DNA from: DASUFE01 sp036274675
GTDB lineage: Bacteria > Pseudomonadota > Gammaproteobacteria > HTCC5015
Direction: 5' to 3'
Assembly (NCBI GenBank): GCA_036274675.1
Contig: DASUFE010000088.1
Location: 1 to 64,000, forward strand
DNA: 64,000 nt
Position numbers and translations under genes: made by a program
The notes under the pieces: model-generated
What the model was told of the DNA's origin: nothing
Databases searched by the model: none
What the model saw: only the letters and a program-made list of their open reading frames with translations
Shown here: positions 42,945-51,527 of the stretch, one piece after another
Layout: each line of letters starts with the position of its first letter
How positions within the stretch are numbered: position 1 is the first letter of the stretch

Positions 42945-44663
42945 ATGTTTGACGTAATTTTAAAAACCGATGGCGGCAAGAAGACCGAGAAGATACGGTG
43001 CAATATCAACCATTGCACGATCGGCAAATCACGCGACAACCTGGTCCAGATCCGCGGCTGGCGCGTCGCGAACGTGCACGCCGAACTCGAACAGACTGAG
43101 AAAGGGATTTTCATCGTCGATAAAAGCGACGGCATCGGCCTGACGGTTAACGGCGAGCGCGCGAATTACTACGGACCCCTGCGCTCCTCTGATGAAATCG
43201 AGATCGGCAATTATTCGATCAAGGTGGGCTTGCGGGAGGCCGGGGACACGGCCGAGACCGGCGAACCGGAAGCCGCGGGCAAAAACGAAGGTCCCGACGT
43301 CACGCAGTCCCTGCTGCTCAAGACCATGATCGGCGTGCTGCGCCCGCATGCGGACGGCGCCGAAAGGTCTGACGTCACCATCATGAAAGAAAAGCGTTAT
43401 CTCTGGCGTAACCGCGTGCACCAGGAAATCCTGCGGCAGATGGACCTGCGCCGCACCGACGTGGGCACCATGAGCGAGCAGGAGCTGCGCGCCAGCGTCG
43501 AAGCGCTGGTAGCAGAGGTCGTCAAGGGCATGGATGCGCAGCTGCCCGCCGATATCGACCGCGAGAAGCTCAAGAAGGAAGTGCTCGACGAGGCGGTGGG
43601 CCTGGGGCCGCTGGAAGACCTGCTGGCGGACAAGGCAGTCACCGAAATAATGGTCAACAAGTTCGACGATATTTATATCGAGAAGGCGGGCAAATTGCAG
43701 AAGTCTGACGTCAGCTTCAGCAGCGACGACGCCGTCATGTCGGCCATCGAGCGTATCGTTTCCCCGCTGGGCCGCCGGATCGATGAAAGCTCGCCGATGG
43801 TGGACGCCCGCCTCAAGGATGGTTCGCGCGTCAACGCGATTATCCCGCCGCTGGCGTTGAGAGGTCCGTGCATCACCATCCGCAAATTCTCCGAGAAGAA
43901 GCTGACACACGAAGACTTGATCCGCTTCGGCTCGGCCAATGCAGCCATGGTTTCGATATTGAAAACGGCGGTCGAGCAGCGCTGCAACGTCATCATCTCG
44001 GGCGGTACCGGTTCGGGCAAGACCACTCTGCTTAATATTTTGTCGAATTTCATACCGCCGGACGAACGCGTGATCACCGTGGAAGATGCGGCCGAGCTGA
44101 AGCTCAACCAGCCGCATGTCATTGCGCTGGAAGCGCGGCCGCCAAACCTGGAAGGCAAGGGCGCGGTGCCGATCCGCGACCTGGTGAAGAACTGCCTGCG
44201 CATGCGCCCCGACCGCATCGTGGTCGGGGAGTGCCGCGGCGGCGAGGCGCTGGACATGCTGCAGGCAATGAACACCGGCCATGACGGCTCGCTGACCACG
44301 GCGCACGCCAATACCCCGCGCGACTGCATATCGCGCCTCGAAGTCATGGTGCTGATGGCCGGCATGGACCTGCCGGTGCGCGCGATTCGCGAACAGGTCG
44401 CCTCCGCCGTCGACATCATCGTGCAGCAGACGCGTTTTTCGGACGGCAGCCGCCGCATCACGCACATTTCGGAAGTCACCGGCGTCGAGGGTGGTAGCGG
44501 TATCGTCCAGATGAACGACATCTTTCTGTACAAGCAGAAGGGGTTCGACAGCAACGGCAAGGTCAAGGGCGAGTACGTCGCTACCGGCCAGGTACCGCAG
44601 TTCTATGAAGAGCTGCGCGAGCGCGGCATCAAGGTCGATATGAGCGTATTTGGAGCAAACTGA
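42945..44663 (+). CDS. cpaF: FHA domain fused to CpaF/TadA secretion ATPase
   Basis: 572 residues. Residues about 20-100 form a forkhead-associated domain (CTIGKSRDNLVQI, NVHAELEQTEKGIFIVD, GLTVNGERA); after a linker rich in Glu and Gly comes a complete CpaF: Walker A GGTGSGKTT, aspartate box VITVEDAAEL, Walker B IVVGECRGGEALD, His box TAHANT. The ATPase powers pilus assembly. The FHA part binds phosphothreonine in other proteins, suggesting kinase-dependent control, which is inference. No kinase or phosphatase gene is nearby. Confidence 0.93.
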   Translation: MFDVILKTDGGKKTEKIRCNINHCTIGKSRDNLVQIRGWRVANVHAELEQTEKGIFIVDKSDGIGLTVNGERANYYGPLRSSDEIEIGNYSIKVGLREAGDTAETGEPEAAGKNEGPDVTQSLLLKTMIGVLRPHADGAERSDVTIMKEKRYLWRNRVHQEILRQMDLRRTDVGTMSEQELRASVEALVAEVVKGMDAQLPADIDREKLKKEVLDEAVGLGPLEDLLADKAVTEIMVNKFDDIYIEKAGKLQKSDVSFSSDDAVMSAIERIVSPLGRRIDESSPMVDARLKDGSRVNAIIPPLALRGPCITIRKFSEKKLTHEDLIRFGSANAAMVSILKTAVEQRCNVIISGGTGSGKTTLLNILSNFIPPDERVITVEDAAELKLNQPHVIALEARPPNLEGKGAVPIRDLVKNCLRMRPDRIVVGECRGGEALDMLQAMNTGHDGSLTTAHANTPRDCISRLEVMVLMAGMDLPVRAIREQVASAVDIIVQQTRFSDGSRRITHISEVTGVEGGSGIVQMNDIFLYKQKGFDSNGKVKGEYVATGQVPQFYEELRERGIKVDMSVFGAN

Positions 44664-45544
44664 TGCTGGCCGGGTTACTGAACATTCTGTCTCCCTTTCT
44701 GTTGACCCTGGTCGCGGCGCTGACCTTTGTCGCGGTGGCGACGATCAGCTGGTTTGCACTGCGCGCGGGCCGTCACTTCTGGGAAGATTACGAGTCGGTA
44801 TTCAAGGAAACCGCGAGCAGCAATCTGGCCGATATGTTCCTGTTCGTCGATCCGCAGCGGCTGTTTTTCTTCAACATCCTGATCAATATCATCGCGCCGC
44901 TGCTGGTCTGGGCGCTGACCGGCAATCTGCTGTACGGACTGATCACGCTCGGCGGCACCCTGTTCCTGCCGTTCTATGCTTACGCCATCATCCGCAAGCG
45001 CAGATTTAAGGCTTTCGAAAAACAGTTGCCGGATGCCCTGACCATGATCGCCGGCGCGCTGAAAGCGGGGGCCAGCATCAATATGGCTCTGGAAAGTCTG
45101 GTCAAGGAACAGCCCGCGCCGCTGTCCCAGGAGTTCCAGCTGTTCCTGCGCGAGCAACGCATCGGCGTCGATTTCAGCCGTTCGCTGCAGAACATGGAAC
45201 AGCGGCTACCGATCCCCGACTTCCAGATGTTCGCTTCCGCACTGCGGATCGCGCGCGAGATCGGCGGCAACCTGGCCGAGATACTGGAGCGGCTGAGCGA
45301 TACCTTGCGCCGCAAGGCGACCATGGAAGGGAAAATCGACGCGTTGACGGCGCAGGGACGCATGCAGGGCTACGTGATGACGGGTCTGCCGGTATTGCTT
45401 GGATTCCTGCTGTATCTGCTGGAGCCGGAGGCAATGAGCAAACTGTTTACCGACAAGGCCGGCTGGATCACGCTCGGAGTCGCCATCACCATGGAAATCA
45501 TGGGCTACATCTTTATCAGTAAGATAACGGCGATTGATGTATGA
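44663..45544 (+). CDS. tadB: Tad pilus inner-membrane protein TadB
   Basis: 293 residues, T2SS F-fold with helices at both ends and the cytoplasmic core LPDALTMIAGALKAGASINMALESLVKEQPAPLS..EF. ATG 44663 overlaps the cpaF stop by one base. It forms the assembly platform with TadC. Confidence 0.9.
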   Translation: MLAGLLNILSPFLLTLVAALTFVAVATISWFALRAGRHFWEDYESVFKETASSNLADMFLFVDPQRLFFFNILINIIAPLLVWALTGNLLYGLITLGGTLFLPFYAYAIIRKRRFKAFEKQLPDALTMIAGALKAGASINMALESLVKEQPAPLSQEFQLFLREQRIGVDFSRSLQNMEQRLPIPDFQMFASALRIAREIGGNLAEILERLSDTLRRKATMEGKIDALTAQGRMQGYVMTGLPVLLGFLLYLLEPEAMSKLFTDKAGWITLGVAITMEIMGYIFISKITAIDV

Positions 45545-45554
45545 CGAGGGCCGC

Positions 45555-46439
45555 ATGATCGAATTGTTCCTGTACTTATCCGCGATTTTCGCCGGCGCCA
45601 GTATCGGCTCCTTCATCCTGCTCGCCCGCTTCGTTGATATCAAGGTTCCCGAGGAAGACCGTTCCTACATGGACCCGTTGCCGCCGGGGCTGCGCATACT
45701 CTGGGGGCCGATCCAGGTCGTCGCCTATTATCTGGTGTCGAATTTTTCCAACTCCTACCTGGACAGCGTCGACAAAAAGCTGCAGCAAACCGGCGTCGGG
45801 TACGTATTAACGGCCGAACAATTCGTGGCTCTGCGCTTCGTCAGCGCCATGATCTGCTTTCTGCTGGCGCTGCTGTTGATCGCTTCCCTGGCTCCGGAAA
45901 AAGGCAAACTGTCGATGCTGCTGCTGGCCCCGGTGCTCGGTTACATGTTCCCGCTGGTCTGGCTGTCGGATTCGCGCAAGCGGCGCGAGAAAGCCGTGGT
46001 CCGCGCGTTGCCGGTATATCTGGATTTCATCACCATGGCGGTGGAAGCCGGTCTGAATCTGACCGGCGCCCTGCAGCAGGCGATGCAGAAGGGCCCGAAA
46101 GGACCCTTGCGCAACGAATTCGGCGTGGTGCTGCGAGACCTGCGCGCCGGCATTACTCGCGCGGATGCCTTGCGCCGCATGTCGGACCGGTTGCAGGTGA
46201 GCGATATCACGGGTTTCGTGAACGCGATGATCCAGGCGGAGCGCATGGGCGCCAGCCTCGCGGCGGCGCTGCGCCTGCAATCGGAGCAGCGGCGTAACGA
46301 ACGCTTCCAGCGCGCCGAAAAGATGGCGATGCAGGCGCCGGTCAAACTGATCTTCCCCCTGATCGTCTTTATCTTCCCGGTCACGTTCATCGTACTCGGG
46401 TTCCCGATCGTGATGAAGTTCCTGGCGCAGTCGCATTGA
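45555..46439 (+). CDS. tadC: Tad pilus inner-membrane protein TadC
   Basis: 294 residues from ATG 45555 (GAGGG ahead); in-frame earlier codons at 45534 and 45537 would overlap tadB. Core T2SS F motif LPVYLDFITMAVEAGLNLTGALQQAMQKGPKGPLRNEF and hydrophobic C-terminus LIFPLIVFIFPVTFIVLGFPIV. Partner of TadB. Confidence 0.9.
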   Translation: MIELFLYLSAIFAGASIGSFILLARFVDIKVPEEDRSYMDPLPPGLRILWGPIQVVAYYLVSNFSNSYLDSVDKKLQQTGVGYVLTAEQFVALRFVSAMICFLLALLLIASLAPEKGKLSMLLLAPVLGYMFPLVWLSDSRKRREKAVVRALPVYLDFITMAVEAGLNLTGALQQAMQKGPKGPLRNEFGVVLRDLRAGITRADALRRMSDRLQVSDITGFVNAMIQAERMGASLAAALRLQSEQRRNERFQRAEKMAMQAPVKLIFPLIVFIFPVTFIVLGFPIVMKFLAQSH

Positions 46440-46440
46440 G

Positions 46441-46809
46441 ATGCGCGCAGGCCGGCTGTATCTGCTCCGGGAGGAATCGCCGATCCTGTTGATCGAAGAC
46501 GTAATGCTGACCGGATCCGTATGGGAACGCATGCGAGGTTTACTCCGGCGGCCCCCGCTGCGCGAGCGCGAGGCGCTGCTGATCGACCGTTGCGCTTCGG
46601 TGCATACCTGGGGCATGCGGTATCCGCTGGACCTGGCTTTCATGGACCGGAAATGGAAGATCAGGAAACTGGCGCGCGACGTGCGGCCCTGGCGCATGGC
46701 CTGGTGCCGCGCCGCCGCCGTCACCTTGGAAATGCAGGCGGGAACGATCGATCGCCTGAAGCTTGAAACGGGGATGCAACTGGTATGGCAAGAATCCGCA
46801 CAAAAGTAA
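46441..46809 (+). CDS. DUF192 family protein
   Basis: 122 residues, start one base after the tadC stop. The DUF192 core is visible: ERMRGLLRRPPLREREALLIDRC, VHTWGMRYPLDLAFMD and LEMQAGTIDRL. Unlike many DUF192 proteins there is no signal peptide. The family has no established activity; the location inside a Tad locus points to a role with the pilus machine. Overlaps the next gene by 25 bases. Confidence 0.82.
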   Translation: MRAGRLYLLREESPILLIEDVMLTGSVWERMRGLLRRPPLREREALLIDRCASVHTWGMRYPLDLAFMDRKWKIRKLARDVRPWRMAWCRAAAVTLEMQAGTIDRLKLETGMQLVWQESAQK

Positions 46810-47282
46810 TCGTATTGGTCATTATGGCCGCCGCCCTCGCGTCCTGCGGCGACGCCGTGAAAAAAAATGATTTGATGGTGTTGCAGGCTTCCGCCGCCAA
46901 AGCCTACGCCGAGGGAGACTGGCGCGCGGCTGAAAAGTATTTCAAGACGCTGACCGAGCGCGTGCCCGAAGAAGGCGAGTTCTGGTTCCGGCTGGGTAAC
47001 GTATATGCGCGCTTGCAGCGGCCGGAAGATGCAGTGGCCGCCTACAAGGAGGCATTGCTGCGCCAGAATGTGAAATCCAAGAGCTGGCATAACATGGGGA
47101 TCGTCTATTTGCGTCAGGCCGCCAACGCCTTCACGCAGATGCTGACCGGGATGACGCCGGAAGACCCCCTGTTCGAGCGCGCGACTATGCTGAACGATGC
47201 GGTTCTGAAAATATTGAACGATATCGATACGCAATCAGCACCGGCGGAAACTCCGCCGGTCGCGACGCCTGAACTGCAATGA
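46785..47282 (+). CDS. TPR lipoprotein, TadD-like
   Basis: 165 residues. Lipoprotein signal VIMAAALASC, then two or three TPR units (AKAYAEGDWRAAEKYFKTLTERVP, EFWFRLGNVYARLQRPEDAVAAYKEALL, SWHNMGIVYLRQA). TadD-type TPR lipoproteins help place the secretin in the outer membrane. Overlaps the next gene (ATGA). Confidence 0.82.
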   Translation: MARIRTKVIVLVIMAAALASCGDAVKKNDLMVLQASAAKAYAEGDWRAAEKYFKTLTERVPEEGEFWFRLGNVYARLQRPEDAVAAYKEALLRQNVKSKSWHNMGIVYLRQAANAFTQMLTGMTPEDPLFERATMLNDAVLKILNDIDTQSAPAETPPVATPELQ

Positions 47283-48049
47283 ACAAAGCATCGGACAGTG
47301 GATCAAGCCAGCGCGGCCAGGCGATGGTCGAGACCGTCATTATATTGCCGGTGTTGCTGCTGCTGGTGCTGGGCGCGCTGCAGTTCGCGTTGATTTACCA
47401 CGCCAAGATTACCCTGAATTACGCGACCTTCGAGGCCGCGCGCGCGGGCGCCCTGAATTATGGCAGTCGCCGCGCCATGGAATACGCGCTTGCGCGCGGA
47501 CTGATGCCCCTCTATACCTCGGTACGGCCCGGCGACTCGGATCTCGACAAGATGGGGATCGTGAAGGATACCTACAACCGCGTCATGGACGAAATCAACG
47601 GCGCGGATCCCGACGTCCCGGACGACCCAAGCGACAAGATCGTCTGCATACAGCGCCTGAATCCTGATAACGCCGCGTTCACCGCGCACGGCGTCAACAT
47701 GGGGGGTGTGCTGCCGGATCCGATCATCCCGAACGACAATCTGCTCTTCCGCTCGACCGATACCAATGGTTCCGATGTCAGCATCCAGGAAGCGAACCTG
47801 CTGAAGATCAAAGTTACCTATTGCTATAGCATGATCGTGCCATTTATCAGCAGCCTTATTCAGAAGCTGATGCTGGGCTCCTCCGATTCCGACGATCCCG
47901 ATATACCGAAGGACTGGGTCACACCGACCGGCCTTGGCGACTTCAGGGAGGACTGCTACGCGGACCAGCGCTTTCCCATTGAAGCATTCAGCATCGTGCG
48001 CATGCAGACACCGGTATTTAACGACTATTTCAGAAGCGATTGTGGGTGA
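47279..48049 (+). CDS. TadE-like pseudopilin protein
   Basis: 256 residues. SQRG|QAMVETVIILPVLLLLVLGALQFALIYHAK followed by NYATFEAARAGAL is the TadE signature, with Glu at +5 of the prepilin-like site. The exported part contains four cysteines (IVCIQ, VTYCYS, EDCYAD, SDCG) that could form disulfides with help from DsbA. Minor pseudopilin candidate. Confidence 0.82.
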   Translation: MNKASDSGSSQRGQAMVETVIILPVLLLLVLGALQFALIYHAKITLNYATFEAARAGALNYGSRRAMEYALARGLMPLYTSVRPGDSDLDKMGIVKDTYNRVMDEINGADPDVPDDPSDKIVCIQRLNPDNAAFTAHGVNMGGVLPDPIIPNDNLLFRSTDTNGSDVSIQEANLLKIKVTYCYSMIVPFISSLIQKLMLGSSDSDDPDIPKDWVTPTGLGDFREDCYADQRFPIEAFSIVRMQTPVFNDYFRSDCG

Positions 48050-48052
48050 CCT

Positions 48053-49039
48053 ATGAGTATGCGATATCTGTTTGTTTTTTTTATGCTGTGCTTCGTAGCG
48101 CCTGGAGCCCGTGCCGCGACCTGTCCTACTCTTATTTTTCCCGTTCTCAGCACTTGTCCGGGTACTAATTGCAACATTAACTTCGATGTACGTCCGAACG
48201 GGACTGCACGTCTGCTGAAAGACAATAAATACGGCAGTCAATTGCTCATCAAATTCGGCGAGCAGAGCATATTTGATCTGGGCGACAACGGGCGACTCAA
48301 TTTCGGCACGAGCGGGGGAACACAGGCCGTTACGATCGATGACTCGGGAACGCTCTTCTGCACGTCTTTTCCCGCCGGCAACAATCCTTACACGGTGGAC
48401 ATGACGGCCGGGGGATGGCTGTTTTTTTCCGGGAATAATCGATTTGATCTCAATACCCATAATATTTTTTCCCTGGGCGGCTTTTCGAAAATCGATGGTC
48501 GGCTTGATATCCAGAGCGACGGCACGGTCGGCGTGGGCTCAGTCGGCGAAATGGCGTTGCCCAACGTCGATATCGACGCGGCAAAAGGGATTACGATCAG
48601 CGCCAAGGGCGATGTCCAGATCGGCTATCTGCAAAATCAGGGAACGCCCGCGAGTAACCAGGGCATCATTATTAATGCCGACGGTGACGTGACTATCGAT
48701 ACCGTGGACAGCAACGACGATTTCAGCGTGACAGCCGGCGGCGATATCAGCATCGGGGAAATCAGGAACGCGGATTCCATTTCGCTGGCGATTTCACCGC
48801 CGGGAGCGGGCGTCATCAGGATTGCCGGCAAGCAGACGACCGATAACCCGGTGATATGCGCAGCCACGGACGATTGCAACGGTTTTACACCGGACGGCAA
48901 CTCGGGCGGGGATAGTTGCAATACGGTCAATTCGGACCCCAACGCGCCGAACAACTGTGGCGGCGGCGCCGCCGACCCTGGATTCCTGCTGCTGTGCGCC
49001 GCGGCGCTGTTCGGCCGCCGGCGCAGCCATCGCGCATAA
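48053..49039 (+). CDS. Exported beta-repeat protein with C-terminal sorting-like tail
   Basis: 328 residues. Signal peptide (FVFFMLCFVAPGARA), then a body of short beta-strand repeats (ITISAKGDVQIGYLQNQG, IIINADGDVTIDTVDSN, FSVTAGGDISIGEIRNAD) that resembles the solenoid of adhesins. A Cys/Asn/Gly-rich stretch leads to NNCGGGAADPGFLLLCAAALFGRRRSHRA (residues about 300-328): a turn, one hydrophobic helix and an Arg cluster, the plan of MYXO-CTERM/JDVT-CTERM-type sorting signals. Last gene of the pilus operon, 4 bases after the TadE-like gene; possible surface partner of the pilus. Confidence 0.7.
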   Translation: MSMRYLFVFFMLCFVAPGARAATCPTLIFPVLSTCPGTNCNINFDVRPNGTARLLKDNKYGSQLLIKFGEQSIFDLGDNGRLNFGTSGGTQAVTIDDSGTLFCTSFPAGNNPYTVDMTAGGWLFFSGNNRFDLNTHNIFSLGGFSKIDGRLDIQSDGTVGVGSVGEMALPNVDIDAAKGITISAKGDVQIGYLQNQGTPASNQGIIINADGDVTIDTVDSNDDFSVTAGGDISIGEIRNADSISLAISPPGAGVIRIAGKQTTDNPVICAATDDCNGFTPDGNSGGDSCNTVNSDPNAPNNCGGGAADPGFLLLCAAALFGRRRSHRA

Positions 49040-49068
49040 AAATCAGCGTGTGGACTGAGCACGGACTG

Positions 49069-49097
49069 TTCACCTGTGCTTGGGCGGTCTGTATAAT
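49069..49097 (+). promoter_or_regulatory. Sigma-70-type promoter of the cytochrome c5 gene
   Basis: TTCACC at 49069-49074 and TATAAT at 49092-49097 are separated by 17 bases. The start of transcription would fall near 49104, about 70 bases before the GTG start. Confidence 0.6.
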
Positions 49098-49174
49098 GCG
49101 CCTCGCCATCGGCCGGCGCATAGCGCGCGGTTGATCAAAATCGGTTTTTAAAATATCTGATATCGGGAGCGGCT

Positions 49175-49681
49175 GTGGACAAGGCAGACAAGCAATTTTT
49201 CCTAACCTTTCTGGGCGTAACCGGTGCGCTGGTTTTCATCACGATCGTAGTGCTGGTAGCGGCTAAACTGGTCGGTGGGGGCCCTGAAGAGATAAGCACG
49301 GCCCAGCTCAAAATGGCGGAAGAGCGCATTCAGCCGATCGGTAAACTCAATTTGCAAAGCAGCCCCGCCCAGCCGGCCCAGCCCGTCCAGGTCGCCACTG
49401 CAACTGCCGCCGCCGCCCCGGCGGATGCCGGCGCGCAGGACACGGGCAGCCGCGTTTTTGGTTCAATCTGCCAGGCTTGCCATATGACCGGAGCGGCTGG
49501 AGCCCCTGTAGTGGGCAATAAGGCTGCCTGGGCGCCCCGCATCGCCCAGGGTAAGGACGCTCTGTATAACTCAGCCCTGAACGGCAAGAATGCCATGCCG
49601 CCCAAGGGCGGCAACCCCGCCTTATCGGATGCGGAGGTCAAGGCGGCTGTTGACTACATGGTGAAGCAGAGCAAGCCCTAA
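49175..49681 (+). CDS. Cytochrome c5 family protein
   Basis: 168 residues from GTG 49175. One N-terminal membrane helix (FLTFLGVTGALVFITIVVLVAA), an Ala/Pro-rich linker and a monohaem domain with CQACH and distal Met in GKNAMPPKGG. Membrane-anchored c5 cytochromes carry electrons to oxidases in gammaproteobacteria. Confidence 0.93.
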   Translation: MDKADKQFFLTFLGVTGALVFITIVVLVAAKLVGGGPEEISTAQLKMAEERIQPIGKLNLQSSPAQPAQPVQVATATAAAAPADAGAQDTGSRVFGSICQACHMTGAAGAPVVGNKAAWAPRIAQGKDALYNSALNGKNAMPPKGGNPALSDAEVKAAVDYMVKQSKP

Positions 49682-49752
49682 CCCATTGTTTTTGCTGATC
49701 ATTTTGAATTTTCTTTAGTTTTCAAACGCTTATAGTTGAAATTTGCAGCGTT

Positions 49753-49780
49753 TTGGGATTCCTGGCAAGGCTGGTATAGT
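49753..49780 (+). promoter_or_regulatory. Promoter of the glycine riboswitch / gcv transcript
   Basis: TTGGGA at 49753-49758 and TATAGT at 49775-49780 with a 16-base spacer, just ahead of the first aptamer. Confidence 0.5.
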
Positions 49781-49799
49781 ACCCGGACCTGATCTCAGC

Positions 49800-50047
49800 C
49801 TATGCAGGAGAGTACCCCGGTTCCGTCCGGGGTCGCCGAAGGCGCAACTCGCTCGGAAACGCTCAGGCAAAAGGACTGCAAAGGCCCGTCCAGACATTCG
49901 GATTAACGGCCATTACTTCGATTCCTCTGGACAAAGATCAGCTCTGGAGAGCGGTCGCACCAGCCACAAACTGGTTCGACCCACCGAAGGGGACGGGTTC
50001 GAAGGCTCCGCCTGCGGACTCCAATCTCTCAGGTCACCGGACAGAGG
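49800..50047 (+). promoter_or_regulatory. Tandem glycine riboswitch
   Basis: Two gcvT-type aptamers in a row. Aptamer 1 (about 49803-49880) has CAGGAGAG, GCCGAAGGCGCAA and CTCAGGCAAAAGGACTG. Aptamer 2 (about 49942-50047) has CTCTGGAGAGCGG, CACCGAAGGGG and AATCTCTCAGGTC..GGACAGAGGGG. Glycine binding to this class usually turns the glycine cleavage genes on, and gcvT follows directly. Confidence 0.95.
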
Positions 50048-50084
50048 GGCGGCGCGGTTTCGACTGCGCCGCCTTTTTGTTTTT
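50048..50084 (+). terminator. Expression-platform terminator of the glycine riboswitch
   Basis: GGCGGCGC (50048-50055) pairs with GCGCCGCC (50066-50073), followed by TTTTTGTTTTT. It overlaps the end of aptamer 2, as expected for control by termination. The gcvT ribosome binding site comes after it. Confidence 0.88.
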
Positions 50085-50110
50085 GGAGGTCTGGTTTTTT
50101 GGAGTCCCGA

Positions 50111-51193
50111 ATGCCTCAACGCACGAATCTGTATTCAGCCCATGTCGCCATGGGCGCCAAGATGGTGGATTTCGCCGGCTGGGAGATGCCGATCCACTAC
50201 GGTTCCCAACTCGCCGAACACGAGCAGGTGCGATCCGCAGCCGGCATGTTCGACGTTTCACACATGACCATTGTCGATGTCGCCGGTCCCGGCGCCAAAG
50301 CCTGGTTGCAGCGCCTGCTGGCCAACGACGTGGACCGGCTTAAAAAGCCCGGGCAGGCCTTGTACAGCTGCATGCTGAACGAGCAGGGCGGAATTCTCGA
50401 TGACCTGATCGTGTATGCCGGAACCGATGGCGGCTTTCGCGTAGTCGTCAATGCAGCGACGCGCGCCAAGGATCTTGCCTGGATGCAGCGCCAGGCCGCG
50501 GCCTTTGACGTCCGCATCCGTGAGCGTTCCGATCTGGCGATGATCGCAGTGCAGGGGCCGCGCGCACTCGAGCTTGCTGTACCCGCATTACCCCCGGCTT
50601 GCCGCAAGGCGGTATCGGCCCTTGCGCGGTTCGAGGCATTAATGTTTGAAGAATTTTATATCGCCCGCACCGGCTACACCGGCGAGGACGGGCTCGAAAT
50701 CATGCTGCCTGCGACGGGCGCTCCTGAATTCTGGAGCGAACTGCATCGCCGAGGCATACAACCCTGCGGCCTCGGAGCGCGCGATACCCTGCGCCTGGAA
50801 GCGGGCATGAGCCTGTATGGGCATGATATGGACGAATCAACCACGCCTCTGGAATCCGGGCTCGGCTGGACGGTCGCATGGGAGCCCGCGACCCGGGATT
50901 TCATCGGTCGCAAGGCCTTGCAAGAGCAACGCGCGCAGGGGCCGGCACAAAAAATGGTTGGCCTGATGCTGGATGAGCGCGGCGTGTTGCGTGAGGGCCA
51001 GACAGTCCGGTCCGAGGCCGGTGAAGGCAGGATTACGAGCGGCACATTTTCACCGACGCTTAAAAACGCAATCGCTCTGGCGCGGGTTCCGGCAGCGGTC
51101 CAAGAGCGTTGCGAGGTCGAGATTCGTGGCAAGCGCCTGCCCGCGCGGATCGTGAAATATCCGTTCGTTCGCAACGGCAAGCCGCTTGTTTAA
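50111..51193 (+). CDS. gcvT: Glycine cleavage system T protein (aminomethyltransferase)
   Basis: 360 residues from ATG 50111 with GGAG at 50101-50104. N-terminal FAGWEMPIHYG, FDVSHMTIV and TGYTGEDGLEIM are canonical T-protein motifs; the C-terminal barrel begins about residue 270. It moves the methylene group of glycine to tetrahydrofolate and releases ammonia. Controlled by the riboswitch just upstream. Confidence 0.97.
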   Translation: MPQRTNLYSAHVAMGAKMVDFAGWEMPIHYGSQLAEHEQVRSAAGMFDVSHMTIVDVAGPGAKAWLQRLLANDVDRLKKPGQALYSCMLNEQGGILDDLIVYAGTDGGFRVVVNAATRAKDLAWMQRQAAAFDVRIRERSDLAMIAVQGPRALELAVPALPPACRKAVSALARFEALMFEEFYIARTGYTGEDGLEIMLPATGAPEFWSELHRRGIQPCGLGARDTLRLEAGMSLYGHDMDESTTPLESGLGWTVAWEPATRDFIGRKALQEQRAQGPAQKMVGLMLDERGVLREGQTVRSEAGEGRITSGTFSPTLKNAIALARVPAAVQERCEVEIRGKRLPARIVKYPFVRNGKPLV

Positions 51194-51203
51194 TTGAAAA
51201 AGA

Positions 51204-51330
51204 AGATCTCTCGCAGATGATTACATGGGCGTAATCAGTAGAATCAAGCCCGGAACAGAGATCGAGTGCGCAGAGACGCTTCAGGTAAAAAAGATATGCT
51301 CGCAAAGCAGCCGCGGACATTACATGGCGA
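51204..51330. repeat. Degenerate family A repeat after gcvT
   Basis: GATCTCTCGCAGATG at 51205 and GTGCGCAGAGACGCTTCAGG at 51267. The stretch 51269-51303 matches, in inverted orientation, the centre of the repeat at 11484-11516 (ACGCTTCAG...AAAGATATGCTCGC). With the MITE-like copy after it, it fills the 484-base spacer between gcvT and gcvH, in which no gene is seen. Confidence 0.6.
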
Positions 51331-51366
51331 TCTTCGGGTGTTGCGCGAACAGCATTTATTAATTAG

Positions 51367-51527
51367 GGAAGCTCTGAATAATTCATTCCTGAATTCTCGG
51401 AGCACGCAAAGCAAAAGGCGCGCCCTGATATAACAGGCCGCCTTTGCTTCATTTTCATACACTTAATGTGTATGAAAATGGCGGCACATCCCTGTGCCAC
51501 GGAATCTCTGAATAAATCAGAGGTTCC
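51367..51527 (+). mobile_element. MITE-like element (family B), copy 2, with terminal inverted repeats
   Basis: Left end GGAAGCTCTGAATAATTCA (51367-51385) and the inverted right end GGAACCTCTGATTTATTCA (from 51527 back to 51509) agree at 16 of 19 positions. Inside are GCAAAAGGCG/CGCCTTTGC, a perfect 13-bp hairpin at 51450-51462 / 51468-51480 and GGCACA-TCCC-TGTGCC (51483-51498). No coding capacity. Target-site duplication is not obvious. It lies inside the glycine cleavage operon. Confidence 0.72.

Noticed and set aside
42945..43300. FHA part of CpaF as a separate gene or mis-assembly
   Set aside because: The reading frame is continuous through the linker into the ATPase, with one start and no internal ribosome binding site needed.
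45807..47234. 475-codon minus-strand frame over tadC and DUF192
   Set aside because: Antisense to three well-supported genes with normal motifs.
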